Of a DNA stretch of 64,000 nucleotides, positions 51,847 to 60,167 are shown piece after piece. This stretch comes from Ferrovibrio sp. (GTDB lineage Bacteria; Pseudomonadota; Alphaproteobacteria; Ferrovibrionales; Ferrovibrionaceae). The notes under the pieces are model-generated. The model was not told the DNA's origin, did not search any database, and saw nothing but the letters and a program-made list of their open reading frames with translations. The position numbers and the translations under genes were made by a program. Numbering within the stretch: position 1 is the first letter of the stretch; every line of letters starts with the position of its first letter. The stretch spans positions 1 through 64,000 of the forward strand of contig NZ_JAGOLP010000017.1 in the NCBI RefSeq assembly GCF_017994015.1, read 5' to 3'.

Positions 51847-51945
51847 CGGGCTTTCCTGAGCGGGCAGCGGAAACAAGCGAAAAAGAGCGGAGCGGGAAAG
51901 AGGCGGGCGGCGCAGGCCAAGCTGCGCCGCCCGTCAGACTGGTGC

Positions 51946-52662
51946 TTACTTCTTGCCGGCCGGCTTGGCCGGGGCCTTGGCAGCGGCAGGGGCCGCCTTG
52001 CCGGCCGGAGCCTTGGCAGCCGGAGCCTTGCCAGCGGGCGCCTTGCCAGCCGCCGGAGCGGCAGCAGCGGCAGCAGCCGGCTTCTCTTCTTCGCCCTTGG
52101 TCGGCGGCGCGATGGTGGCAACAGTGAAGTCGCGATCCTGGATCACCGGCTTCAGGTTGGCATCCAGATTAAACGCGCTGATATGGATGGAATGATTGAT
52201 TTCCATACCGGCCAGGCTGATCGAGATATTCTCCGGGATGTTTTCCGGATTGGCATAGAACTCGACTTCGTGGCGCACGATGTTGAGCACACCGCCCAGC
52301 TTCAGGCCGGGGCTGGCTTCCATGTCGCGGAACACCACCGGGATGAACACGCGGATACGCGACTCGGCGCTGACGCGCTGGAAGTCGACATGGATCGGCC
52401 GGTCGGTGACCGGATCGAGCTGCACGTCACGCGCCAGCACGCGCTCGGACTTGTCGCCCAGCGCAATGGTGAACAGGCGCGAGAAGAAGCTGCCCTTGTG
52501 CAGTTCCTTCATCAGTTCGCGGCCGTCGATCGAGATCAACTCCGGGGTCTTTTTGTCGCCGTAGATGACACCCGGAACACGCCCATTCAGGCGAGTAGCC
52601 CGGGCGGTCCCCTTGCCGGCCCTCTTCCTCGCCTCGGCGGCGAGATTGGTCACTTCACGCAT
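51946..52662 (-). CDS. rplY: 50S ribosomal protein L25/general stress protein Ctc
   Basis: The 238-aa protein is the long L25 (TL5/Ctc) form. It has an N-terminal 5S-rRNA-binding domain (TNLAAEARKRAGKGTARATRLNGRVPGVIYG) and a C-terminal beta domain (GLKLGGVLNIVRHEVEFYANPENIPENI). From about residue 198 the tail consists of repeated Ala/Lys/Pro units such as GKAPAGKAPA and ends in KPAGKK, adding about 40 residues. Such tails occur in related genera and are probably disordered and RNA-binding. It starts the rplY-pth-ychF set and is followed by pth after a 99-nt gap. Confidence 0.95.
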   Translation of the reverse strand: MREVTNLAAEARKRAGKGTARATRLNGRVPGVIYGDKKTPELISIDGRELMKELHKGSFFSRLFTIALGDKSERVLARDVQLDPVTDRPIHVDFQRVSAESRIRVFIPVVFRDMEASPGLKLGGVLNIVRHEVEFYANPENIPENISISLAGMEINHSIHISAFNLDANLKPVIQDRDFTVATIAPPTKGEEEKPAAAAAAAPAAGKAPAGKAPAAKAPAGKAAPAAAKAPAKPAGKK

Positions 52663-52772
52663 GATAAACTCCTCATTGCGCTGCTTGGATGCGGCCGTGC
52701 CTCATTGCACGAACCGCTTCCGACGCCGGCCTCCAGGGGTGCCGCGCGCCGAAACTCTGAAAATCTTGTGCC

Positions 52773-53705
52773 TCAGTCGAACAGGCTCGAAACCGAGCTT
52801 TCCTCGCTGATGCGGCGCATCGCTTCGCCGATCAGCGGTGCAATCGACACCTGGCGGATATTACGCGCCAGCCGCACCGCTTCGGTGGCCAGGATGCTGT
52901 CGGTGATGACCAGGCCTTCCAGCTCGCTGGCGGTGACACGCGCCACGGCGCCGCCTGACAGCACGCCATGCGTCACATAGGCGAAAACCGATTTGGCGCC
53001 GTGCTTCTTGAGCGCCTCGGCGGCATTGCACAATGTGCCGGCGGAATCGACGATGTCGTCCACCAGAATGCAGCGCCGGCCTTCCACATCGCCGATGATA
53101 TTCATCACTTCCGACACGCCGGCGCGCTCACGCCGCTTGTCGACAATGGCGAGATCGGCATCCAGCCGCTTGGCAATGTTGCGCGCCCGCACCACGCCGC
53201 CCACGTCAGGCGACACCACCATCAGGTCGTCGCCCTGCAATTGCTGCTTGATATCGGCAGTCAGCACCGGGCCGGCCATCAGGTTATCGGTTGGCAGGTC
53301 AAAGAAACCCTGGATCTGGCCGGCATGCAAATCCAGCGTCAGCACGCGGTTGGCACCGGCAGCGGTGATCAGGTTGGCCACCAGCTTGGCCGAGATCGGC
53401 GTGCGCGGGCCGGGTTTGCGGTCCTGCCGGGCATAACCGAAATACGGTATCACGGCGGTAATGCGGCGTGCCGAGGCGCGTTTCAGTGCGTCAATGCAGA
53501 CCAGCAATTCCATCAGATGGTCATTCGCCGGATAGCTTGTCGATTGAATGACAAACACATCCTCGCCACGCACATTCTCGTGGATTTCAACGAACACTTC
53601 CATGTCGGAAAAGCGTCGCACGCTCGCCTTGGTCAGCGGCACGCTCAAGTATGCCGCAATGGCTTCCGCCAGCGGACGATTGGAGTTACCCGCCAATACC
53701 TTCAT
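52773..53705 (-). CDS. prs: ribose-phosphate pyrophosphokinase
   Basis: Prs makes PRPP for nucleotide, His and Trp synthesis. The 310-aa protein has the start [20 protein letters not shown], the flexible-loop region [23 protein letters not shown], the metal motif [12 protein letters not shown], and the PRPP-binding [23 protein letters not shown]. The frame extends 11 codons upstream, but ATG 53705 matches the family start. It lies 110 nt upstream of rplY. Class I features are complete. Confidence 0.97.
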   Translation of the reverse strand: MKVLAGNSNRPLAEAIAAYLSVPLTKASVRRFSDMEVFVEIHENVRGEDVFVIQSTSYPANDHLMELLVCIDALKRASARRITAVIPYFGYARQDRKPGPRTPISAKLVANLITAAGANRVLTLDLHAGQIQGFFDLPTDNLMAGPVLTADIKQQLQGDDLMVVSPDVGGVVRARNIAKRLDADLAIVDKRRERAGVSEVMNIIGDVEGRRCILVDDIVDSAGTLCNAAEALKKHGAKSVFAYVTHGVLSGGAVARVTASELEGLVITDSILATEAVRLARNIRQVSIAPLIGEAMRRISEESSVSSLFD

Positions 53706-53806
53706 CGATGTGCCTGTGCTGGATTCCTGGGGGAGCAAAAATCGCGCGGACTATAGCGGCGTGAATGCCGCCTGTAAACCGCGAATTATCTCAGAAATTC
53801 AGCTAT

Positions 53807-54679
53807 TTACTGCTTGGGTGCGGCTTTGAGGCGGGCCAGCATGTCGCGCAGGCCTTCGGCGCCGCCTTGGGCCGCCGCCTGGGCGATGCCGCCCCAGGCG
53901 CCATCCAGGCTGCCACGCGGCACCCGATTAGCCTGGGTGATGCTGCCCAGCCGCTCGCCGCTTGGGGCATACAGGCTCCAGGCCAGCGCCACCTGCTGGG
54001 CACGCGGGCCGGCATCGCTCAGCGCCACCACACATTCCACCTGATAATCTGCCTGGGCCGCATCCCGCACCGGCCGGGCCAGCCCCAGGCCAATAATCTG
54101 GTCGCCAAAGGCGCGGGCCAGCGCGGTGTTGCCGTCACCCGGTGCGCCCTGGAACGGGCGCAGGAACAGTTTGGGCAGGCTTGGATCCAGTGCCGCCTCG
54201 GCACGCTGGCTGGCATCGACCTGCTCGATCTCGTTGGCGACCCGCTGCGCCATGGCGCGGGCCAGCGCCTGGCGGGTGGCTTCCGGCGCCGCTGCCAGGG
54301 TTTCGGCATCCAGGCCCAGCGGCAGGTCGCTGCCATTCAGCGGCGGGCCGCCGAAACGGCTCAATTGCCACACCCAGATGACGCGGCCCTGCTCATCTTC
54401 GGCCAAAGCCGTCACCAGATCGGACGAGGCCGAGGAGCGCGCCAGTGCCGAGGCCGGCCAGTCGCGCTCCACCAAAGCTGCCGCCAGCCCTGCCGCCAGG
54501 CTTTGAGCCAGTTCGCCCTCGGCATTGGCCACCGGCAGCACATAGAGGCTGTGTTCGCCGGTGGGCATGGTCAGTGCAATCGGCAGGCCCTTTTCATCGG
54601 GCAGGAAAGGCTGCGGCAGCGGCTGGCAGGCGGCAACCAGCAGCAGCAAGCCGAGATGAAACGCTCTAACCCAAGACAC
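53807..54679 (-). CDS. predicted lipoprotein of unknown function
   Basis: The protein starts at GTG 54679, preceded by TGGTGG at 6 nt, and begins VSWVRAFHLGLLLLVAACQ. This gives a lipobox LVAAC with the lipidated Cys near residue 18. The mature 270 residues show no domain that I recognise. Segments such as LPVANAEGELAQSLAAGLAAALVERDWPAS and YQVECVVALSDAGPRAQQVALAWSLYAPSGERLGSI suggest a secretin-like or LptE-like alpha/beta periplasmic domain, but this is loose. It follows pgeF and a 22-codon ORF on the same strand. The lipoprotein processing enzymes Lgt and LspA are both in this window. Confidence 0.75.
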   Translation of the reverse strand: MSWVRAFHLGLLLLVAACQPLPQPFLPDEKGLPIALTMPTGEHSLYVLPVANAEGELAQSLAAGLAAALVERDWPASALARSSASSDLVTALAEDEQGRVIWVWQLSRFGGPPLNGSDLPLGLDAETLAAAPEATRQALARAMAQRVANEIEQVDASQRAEAALDPSLPKLFLRPFQGAPGDGNTALARAFGDQIIGLGLARPVRDAAQADYQVECVVALSDAGPRAQQVALAWSLYAPSGERLGSITQANRVPRGSLDGAWGGIAQAAAQGGAEGLRDMLARLKAAPKQ

Positions 54680-54734
54680 AGCCGGCCACCAAGGCAACGA
54701 AGCAGAAGACCAGAAAGATGAATAGATGCGGCAT
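54666..54734 (-). CDS. possible 22-aa membrane micropeptide
   Basis: ATG 54734 overlaps the pgeF stop codon (TGATG) and opens a 22-codon frame, MPHLFIFLVFCFVALVAGC followed by VLG. The stop lies inside the start region of the downstream lipoprotein gene. The peptide is one hydrophobic helix ending in a lipobox-like LVAGC. It could be translated by coupling to pgeF and could set up re-initiation at the lipoprotein GTG. It may also be an untranslated chance frame. Confidence 0.35.
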   Translation of the reverse strand: MPHLFIFLVFCFVALVAGCVLG

Positions 54735-55504
54735 CAGACGAGCGCGATGGCCGAGACCTGGCGGCCGTAATCCGGCTCGCCGGCCAGGGTGATGCGACGA
54801 TAGCTGAAGAAACGCTCCGGCTCGGCCAGCGTATCCAGCCCGGTATCCTCAAACGCCACGCCGGCAGCGCCAAGCCTGCGCGCCAGATAGCCGGGCAGGT
54901 CAAACTGCCAATGGCCCGGGCGTTTGCCGGCGCCAAAAAAATCCGCGTTGCCGGCATCGGCGGCGGTGAATTCAACGCGGAACGGCTCGCTCACTTCATA
55001 ACTCGGCTGGCGGATGGTGGGGCCGATGGCGGCACGGATACGCGCCCGGTCTGCGCCCAGCTTTTCCATCGCCGCCAAAGTGGCATCGGTGATGCCGGCC
55101 AGGGCGCCGCGCCAGCCGGCATGGCAGGCGCCGATCACACCGGCCACGGCATCGGCGAACAGCACCGGCGTGCAATCGGCCGACAGCACCCCCAGCGCGA
55201 TGCCGCGCCGCCGTGTCACCAGGCCATCGGCTTTGGGCCGGCTGGCCGGATCGTAGCTGTCATCCACCACGATCACCTCGCGGCCATGCACCTGGTACAG
55301 CGATGTCAGCGCCTTGGCGCCCAGGCTGGCAGCCACAAGGCGGCGATTTTCGGCCACATGCGCCGGATCGTCGGCTGAGCCTGGGCCGCAATTCAGCGCG
55401 GCATATAGACCGGTGGAAACACCGCCGCGGCGGGTGAAAAAACCATGCCGCAGGCCGGGCAGGGCGGCGAGGGCGGGGCTGGTGACGGATTCAGGCAATA
55501 GCAT
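54734..55504 (-). CDS. pgeF: peptidoglycan editing factor PgeF (YfiH, laccase-domain)
   Basis: The 256-aa protein matches the YfiH/PgeF family, which removes wrongly incorporated L-Ser from UDP-MurNAc stem peptides; older annotations call it polyphenol oxidase. Family features are HGFFTRRGGVSTGLYAALNCG, ADGLVTRRRGIALGVLSADCTPVLFAD, GACHAGWRGALAGI (His-Cys metal site) and RAAIGPTIRQPSYEVSEPF. It starts directly after midA and ends overlapping the small ORF. The product is cytoplasmic. Confidence 0.93.
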   Translation of the reverse strand: MLLPESVTSPALAALPGLRHGFFTRRGGVSTGLYAALNCGPGSADDPAHVAENRRLVAASLGAKALTSLYQVHGREVIVVDDSYDPASRPKADGLVTRRRGIALGVLSADCTPVLFADAVAGVIGACHAGWRGALAGITDATLAAMEKLGADRARIRAAIGPTIRQPSYEVSEPFRVEFTAADAGNADFFGAGKRPGHWQFDLPGYLARRLGAAGVAFEDTGLDTLAEPERFFSYRRITLAGEPDYGRQVSAIALV

Positions 55505-56545
55505 TCAGAAACCGGCGGGTTTGGGCAGGGTTGGGGGCGCAAGCGCCAGGGCCTGAAAGAGTCTGCCCATGGCGTGGTCATCGGTCAACCGATGCAGCGC
55601 CGCATCAATGCTGGCGGCCTGCGCCGCAGTGGCGCGGGCCTGAAGCTGGCTGGCGCGGGTTGCGATGCCAAGGCTGCGCAGCAGCGCGCCCTGGCCGATT
55701 GGGCCATACGCCGCAAGCCCGGCACGGCGGGCGGTGGCGGCCAGGCTGGCGAAATCAACATGCGCGGTCAGGTCGGCTTCGCCCGGGGCTGCCAGCAGAT
55801 CAGCATAGCGATGCTGCCGCACCGCCTGGAAACTATCGCCATAGCCGCTTTCGCTGGGGCCATAATCAATGAACAACGCCACGCCGCCTTGAGCCAGCAG
55901 CCGCGCCGCCAGGTTTTCGATCACCGCATGGGCGGCAGGGCAGGTTTCATATATGCTGCCTTCCGGCGCCGCGCGGCCCAGCGGCACGCTATCGCGGCCA
56001 AGCACAAAACGCAGGCCGCCATCGGCGATATCCACACGCCGCTCATGCCAGGCGCCATCCTGCATCTGGTATTGCCGGATCGGCAGCGCATCCAGGAATT
56101 CGTTGCCCAGCACAATCAGCGGCGCATCCCGGGGCAGGTCGGTTATCTCGCCGCACCAGGTGGCATCCGGCACCGCCCGGGCCTGGATCGCGCGCAGGCG
56201 CGGCGAGGCTTCCACCAATACCACCCGGAACGGCGCCATGCGGCGCGTTACCCGCAGCGCATCCTGCATCAGCGTGCCGCGCCCGGGGCCAAGTTCCGCC
56301 AGATAGCAGTGCTGCGGCGCGCCCAGAAGCTGCCAGCTATCCACCGCCCACAGGCCAAGCAATTCGCCGAACATCTGGCTAATTTCGGGCGCGGTGATGA
56401 AATCGCCGGCTGCGCCGATGCTTTCGCGTGTGGTGTAATAGCCATGTTGCGGGTGCAGCAGGCATTCCGCCATATAATCGCTGATGCTGAGCGGCCCTTC
56501 CGCCAGGATGCGGCGGCGGATCAGCTCAAGCAGCGGCCCGCTCAT
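55505..56545 (-). CDS. MidA/NDUFAF7-like SAM-dependent methyltransferase
   Basis: The 346-aa protein matches the family (COG1565) whose mitochondrial member NDUFAF7 methylates an arginine of a complex I subunit. Typical segments are ISDYMAECLLHPQHGYYTTR, GDFITAPEISQMFGELLGLW, LAELGPGRGTLMQDALR (SAM motif) and VLGNEFLDALPIRQYQ. ATG 56545 overlaps lgt by 4 nt (ATGA) and gives the family start, although the frame is open further upstream. It lies between lgt and pgeF in a tight minus-strand operon. A role in complex I assembly is inferred from the family. Confidence 0.92.
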   Translation of the reverse strand: MSGPLLELIRRRILAEGPLSISDYMAECLLHPQHGYYTTRESIGAAGDFITAPEISQMFGELLGLWAVDSWQLLGAPQHCYLAELGPGRGTLMQDALRVTRRMAPFRVVLVEASPRLRAIQARAVPDATWCGEITDLPRDAPLIVLGNEFLDALPIRQYQMQDGAWHERRVDIADGGLRFVLGRDSVPLGRAAPEGSIYETCPAAHAVIENLAARLLAQGGVALFIDYGPSESGYGDSFQAVRQHRYADLLAAPGEADLTAHVDFASLAATARRAGLAAYGPIGQGALLRSLGIATRASQLQARATAAQAASIDAALHRLTDDHAMGRLFQALALAPPTLPKPAGF

Positions 56546-57357
56546 CCGGCAGCAGAGGCATCGCGCTTGGCCCGCGCCATCAGCCACAGGCCGAGCAGCA
56601 CCATCGGCAGCGACAGCCATTGCCCCATCGTGGTGCCGGCGATCAGATAGCCAAGCTGTTCATCTGGCTGGCGGAACAATTCGCCGATGATGCGGGCGCA
56701 GCCATAGCCGGCCAGGAACAGGCCGGCCAGCGAACCGGGCTTCTGCGCCACATCGGTATGCCGGCGCACCAGATTGAGCAGCACAAACAGCACCAGGCCT
56801 TCCAGGAAGGCCTGGTAAAGCTGGCTCGGATGGCGTGGTTCCGGGCCGCCGGTGGGGAACACCATGGCCCAGGCCACATCCGGCGCCACACGGCCCCACA
56901 ATTCGCCATTGATGAAATTGGCAATGCGGCCAAAAAACAGCCCAATCGGCGCCACGCAGGCAATGATATCGGCAAAGCGGAACAGGCTTATGCCGCTGCG
57001 CCGGGCATACAGCACCATGCCCAGGATCACGCCCAGCATGCCGCCATGAAACGACATGCCGCCTTTCCACACCGATAGAATCTCAATCGGGTTTTGCAGA
57101 TAAAACAGCGGATTGTAGAAGATCACATAGCCCAGCCGGCCGCCCAGGATCACGCCGATGGTGGCCCAGACCAGGAAGCCGTCAATCTCATCGGCTGTGA
57201 TGCGGCTGCCGGGCTGGCGCGCCAGCCGCATCGCCATCTGCCAGCCCAGCACCAGGCCGGCAATATAACTCAGCGCATACCAGCGGATGGCAAACGGCCC
57301 AAAGGCCACGATCACCGGATCGATAACGGGAAAGGGCAATGCCAGCAGGGTCGGCAT
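56542..57357 (-). CDS. lgt: prolipoprotein diacylglyceryl transferase
   Basis: Lgt attaches diacylglycerol to the lipobox Cys of prolipoproteins in the inner membrane. The 271-aa protein has seven membrane segments, the conserved YxxxxxxG region (IRWYALSYIAGLVLGW), GVILGGRLGYVIFY, MSFHGGMLGVILGM with the essential His, and the Lgt signature GLFFGRIANFINGELWGRV. A short C-terminus ends in RAKRDASAAG. It overlaps lysS by one base and midA by 4 nt, so it belongs to a coupled unit. Confidence 0.96.
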   Translation of the reverse strand: MPTLLALPFPVIDPVIVAFGPFAIRWYALSYIAGLVLGWQMAMRLARQPGSRITADEIDGFLVWATIGVILGGRLGYVIFYNPLFYLQNPIEILSVWKGGMSFHGGMLGVILGMVLYARRSGISLFRFADIIACVAPIGLFFGRIANFINGELWGRVAPDVAWAMVFPTGGPEPRHPSQLYQAFLEGLVLFVLLNLVRRHTDVAQKPGSLAGLFLAGYGCARIIGELFRQPDEQLGYLIAGTTMGQWLSLPMVLLGLWLMARAKRDASAAG

Positions 57358-58895
57358 CAGCTTTCGTCGCCTTCCGCATTGCCCTCGGAGGCCGCTTCGC
57401 CATGCTGGCGCGGGCGCAGGGTGGGGAAGGCGATCACTTCACGGATGGTGGGCGAATTGGTCAGCAGCATCACCAGCCGGTCGATGCCCACGCCCAGGCC
57501 GCCCATCGGCATCATGCCGGCGGCTTGCGCCTTGAGGAAATCCTCATCCACCTGATGCGCCTCGTCGTCGCCGGCATCGCGCTGTTCCTGCTGCGCCTCG
57601 AAGCGGCGGCGCTGTTCCTGCGGATCGGCCAGCTCGGAAAACGCATTGGCGATTTCCCAGCCATTGCAGAAGGTCTCAAAGCGCTCGGCCACTTCCGGCC
57701 GCGCCGGATTGGCCTTGGCCAGCGGTGAAATGGCTTTCGGCAATTCCACCACATGGGTCGGCTGGATCAGCTTGGGTTCCACAAAATGCTCAAAGCAGGC
57801 TTCCACCAGCTTGCCCCAATCGGCCGATTTCGGCGCCTCGGCGCCCAGGGCTTGGCGCGCCTTGGCCTGGTCGGCTTCCAGATTCAGGTCAAAGCCGGAA
57901 TGTTCCTGGATCAGCTCCAGCATGGTGGCGCGGCGGAATGGCCGCTTGAAGCTGATCGTGTGTTCGCCAAAGCTCACATCGGTGCCGCCGGTGGCGGCAA
58001 TCGCCGCCGCCTCGATGATGCGCTCGGCGATATCCATCATGTCGGCATAATCGGCATAGGCCTGATACAGCTCGATGGTGGTGAATTCCGGATTGTGCCG
58101 CGGCGAGATACCCTCATTGCGGAAGCAGCGGTTGATCTCAAACACCTTTTCGCTCAGGCCGCCGATCACCAGCCGCTTGAGATGCAATTCCGGCGCGATG
58201 CGCATATAAAGCGGAATATCCAGCGCGTTGTGATGCGTCACAAACGGCTTGGCGATGGCGCCGCCTGCAATGCTGTGCAGCATCGGGGTTTCCACTTCCA
58301 GGAAATCCTGTGCCGGCGCAGTGAGAAATTGCCGCACCGCCTGGATCACGCGAAAGCGCGTGCGCAGGGTGCGCCGGCTGTCTTCGTTGCCGATCAGGTC
58401 ATATTCGCGGTGGCGATAGCGCTGCTCAACATTTTTCAGGCCATGCCACTTTTCCGGCGGCGGCTCCAGCGCCTTGGCCAGCACCACGATGCGGCTCAAA
58501 TCCACCGTGATCTCGCCGCGCTTGGTGCGCCGCACCTTGCCTTCCACGCCGATGATGTCGCCCAGATCCAGCGCCTTCATGATCGGGGCGAATTCGCCCT
58601 GCACCTGATCCTTCGGCGTATAGACCTGCAACTTCACCGTATCATCCAGGATATCGATGAACATGCCGGAATTGCGGATTGCCATCACGCGCCCGGCCAC
58701 CGCCACGGCATCCTCGGTGCGCTCATCGGCTTGCAGATGCGCATAAGCCTCATGCACTGCCTGGTTCTTGTGGCTTTTCGGAAATTTCGCCGCGTTATAC
58801 GGGTCCAGGCCAAGCTGGCGCAGGGCCTGCAATTTGGCTTCGCGGTTGGCGCGCTCGGTGCTGGCGCCGCTTTCCTGGGTGGTCTGATCGGTCAC
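57357..58895 (-). CDS. lysS: lysyl-tRNA synthetase, class II
   Basis: The 512-aa enzyme has the N-terminal OB anticodon-binding fold (VAVAGRVMAIRNSGMFIDILDDTVKLQVY) and the class II motifs: motif 1 LEVETPMLHSIAGGAIAKPF, motif 2 FRNEGISPRHNPEFTTIELYQAY, and motif 3 GGLGVGIDRLVMLL. The class II type excludes the archaeal class I enzyme found in some Alphaproteobacteria. It is the first gene of lysS-lgt-midA-pgeF on the minus strand, divergent from ubiK. Confidence 0.97.
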   Translation of the reverse strand: MTDQTTQESGASTERANREAKLQALRQLGLDPYNAAKFPKSHKNQAVHEAYAHLQADERTEDAVAVAGRVMAIRNSGMFIDILDDTVKLQVYTPKDQVQGEFAPIMKALDLGDIIGVEGKVRRTKRGEITVDLSRIVVLAKALEPPPEKWHGLKNVEQRYRHREYDLIGNEDSRRTLRTRFRVIQAVRQFLTAPAQDFLEVETPMLHSIAGGAIAKPFVTHHNALDIPLYMRIAPELHLKRLVIGGLSEKVFEINRCFRNEGISPRHNPEFTTIELYQAYADYADMMDIAERIIEAAAIAATGGTDVSFGEHTISFKRPFRRATMLELIQEHSGFDLNLEADQAKARQALGAEAPKSADWGKLVEACFEHFVEPKLIQPTHVVELPKAISPLAKANPARPEVAERFETFCNGWEIANAFSELADPQEQRRRFEAQQEQRDAGDDEAHQVDEDFLKAQAAGMMPMGGLGVGIDRLVMLLTNSPTIREVIAFPTLRPRQHGEAASEGNAEGDES

Positions 58896-59032
58896 GGTTC
58901 TGTCTGACTTTGTCTGGCGGAATGGGCGCGGAAACTACCATTGCAGGCCGGGCTTTCCAAGCTTTCAGGTCGCAGCCTTGCGGCAGCGCAGCCGGCAGCC
59001 CATATAGCAAGCAGCAAAAGGAGGCTTGAACC

Positions 59033-59317
59033 ATGCAATCCGACAATCGTGTGCTGAACGATCTCTCCCGCCTTGCCACCGGGGCGCTGGGCGCCATCCA
59101 GGGGGTGAAAACCGATGTGGAACAGGCCTTCCGCCAGAAGCTGGAACAGGCCCTGGCCGGCATGGACCTGGTGCAGCGCGAGGAATTTGACGCGGTGAAG
59201 GAAATGGCCCGGCTGGCGCGTGAGGAGAATATCGCGCTCAAGGCCCGGCTTGATGCGCTGGAAGCCCGACTCGCGCCGCCGCCCTCGCTACAGGGCGCCA
59301 ATATGGACAGCGCCTGA
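59033..59317 (+). CDS. ubiK: ubiquinone biosynthesis accessory factor UbiK-like protein
   Basis: The 94-aa protein belongs to the BMFP/YqiC (UbiK) family, a trimeric coiled-coil factor that assists aerobic ubiquinone synthesis. It shows the pattern ALAGMDLVQREEFDAVKEMARLAREENIALKARLDALEARL, with the conserved LVxREEFD segment and heptads to near residue 82. ATG 59033 follows AGGAGG. A strong hairpin follows the gene. UbiK function is known from enterobacteria; its use here is by family. Confidence 0.9.
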   Translation: MQSDNRVLNDLSRLATGALGAIQGVKTDVEQAFRQKLEQALAGMDLVQREEFDAVKEMARLAREENIALKARLDALEARLAPPPSLQGANMDSA

Positions 59318-59345
59318 GCCGCCAGCCCGCAAAGCCGCTCCAGGT

Positions 59346-59378
59346 CGACTCGGCAGGCTGGTTAAGCCCGCCGAGTCG
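59346..59378 (+). terminator. hairpin after ubiK
   Basis: CGACTCGGC-A-GGCT pairs with AGCC-C-GCCGAGTCG around GGTTA, 13 pairs with one A/C mismatch. It starts 28 nt after the ubiK stop. There is no T-run, so it could also be a regulatory palindrome. Confidence 0.5.
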
Positions 59379-59476
59379 CACCGAATTACCCACAGATTTA
59401 CGCCGCTTATCCACGCGCTTTCACGGATTCATCGCCAATCCGCCCTTGCTTCGTCACATACCGCCGCCTAACCTAA

Positions 59477-59510
59477 ATCTATGGTGTTAACGCATATGCA
59501 ACACCTAGAT
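59477..59510 (+). promoter_or_regulatory. palindrome upstream of ybjN
   Basis: ATCTA-T-GGTGTT pairs with AACACC-TAGAT (11 pairs, one bulged T) around a loop that contains GCATATGC, itself a palindrome. It lies about 70 nt before ybjN and is a candidate operator or cis element. Confidence 0.4.
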
Positions 59511-59577
59511 ATATGGTTCGCCTGAGCCTCAGCCGCCCAAACGGCAGGGGCTTGCGTAAAGTGGGGGGCGCCTAGTC

Positions 59578-60084
59578 ATGCGGCCAGTTACTGACGTTGA
59601 GATCACCACCCGCCTGGGCAATCCGCTGGATTTGGTTGAACAGATCGTGGCGGAGCAGGAATGGCCGTTTGAGCGCCAGGGTTCGGATGAACTGACGGTC
59701 GGCGTTTCCGGCCGCTATTGCGAACATCAGATGTGGTTTTCCTGGCGCGAGGAACTCGGCGCCATGAGCTTTACCTGCGCCTTTGACATGAAACTGCCGC
59801 CGAACCGCAAGCGCGACCTGCATTCGCTGCTCGCCTATGTCAATGAAAAGGCGCTGATCGGCCATTTTGACTATTGGTCGGAAGAAGGCATGGTGGTGTT
59901 CCGCCAGGCCTTGCTGCTGCGCGGCGGCCTCGGCGCCACCACGGAGCAGATCGAAGACCTGATGGAAATCGGCCTCGGCGAATGCGAACGCTTCTACCCC
60001 GCCTTCCAGTTCCTGGTCTGGGGCGGCCGCAGCCCGGAAGAAGCCGTGGCCGCAGCCATGTTCGACACGGTGGGCGAGGCTTGA
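59578..60084 (+). CDS. YbjN domain-containing protein
   Basis: The 168-aa protein matches the YbjN family of sensory-transduction-like cytoplasmic proteins (overexpression in E. coli alters motility and stress responses). Seen features are NPLDLVEQIVAEQEWPFERQGSDELTVGVSGRYCEHQMWFSW at the N-terminus, and GDFxY-type positions as LIGHFDYWSEEGMVVFRQALLLRGG. The C-terminus FYPAFQFLVWGGRSPEEAVAAAMFDTVGEA is typical of the alphaproteobacterial members, which usually neighbour proC. Here an AT-rich island separates it from proC. A run of nine G follows its stop codon. Confidence 0.88.
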   Translation: MRPVTDVEITTRLGNPLDLVEQIVAEQEWPFERQGSDELTVGVSGRYCEHQMWFSWREELGAMSFTCAFDMKLPPNRKRDLHSLLAYVNEKALIGHFDYWSEEGMVVFRQALLLRGGLGATTEQIEDLMEIGLGECERFYPAFQFLVWGGRSPEEAVAAAMFDTVGEA

Positions 60085-60167
60085 GGGGGGGGGATATGTT
60101 CGATTGTTCGAAATAAAGCCCTTTAATTGCCCTATTGGGGAATGTTTATTGGGCTGTGAGTGGCCAT

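Larger units (their letters stand above)
59318..59577. other. intergenic region with DnaA-box-like pair and two hairpins before ybjN
   Basis: No protein gene is seen in these 260 nt. A 13-bp hairpin (59346-59378) follows ubiK. Two DnaA-box-like nonamers, TTACCCACA (59386-59394) and TTATCCACG (59407-59415), each differ from the consensus TTATCCACA by one base and lie 21 nt apart. An AT-richer hairpin (59477-59510) follows. Three GANTC sites, the CcrM methylation target, lie at 59347, 59373 and 59426; the first two belong to the hairpin arms. Confidence 0.5.

Noticed and set aside
59318-59577. Chromosomal replication origin
   Set aside because: Only two imperfect DnaA-box-like sites and no dnaA, hemE or parAB neighbourhood; kept only as a finding to test.
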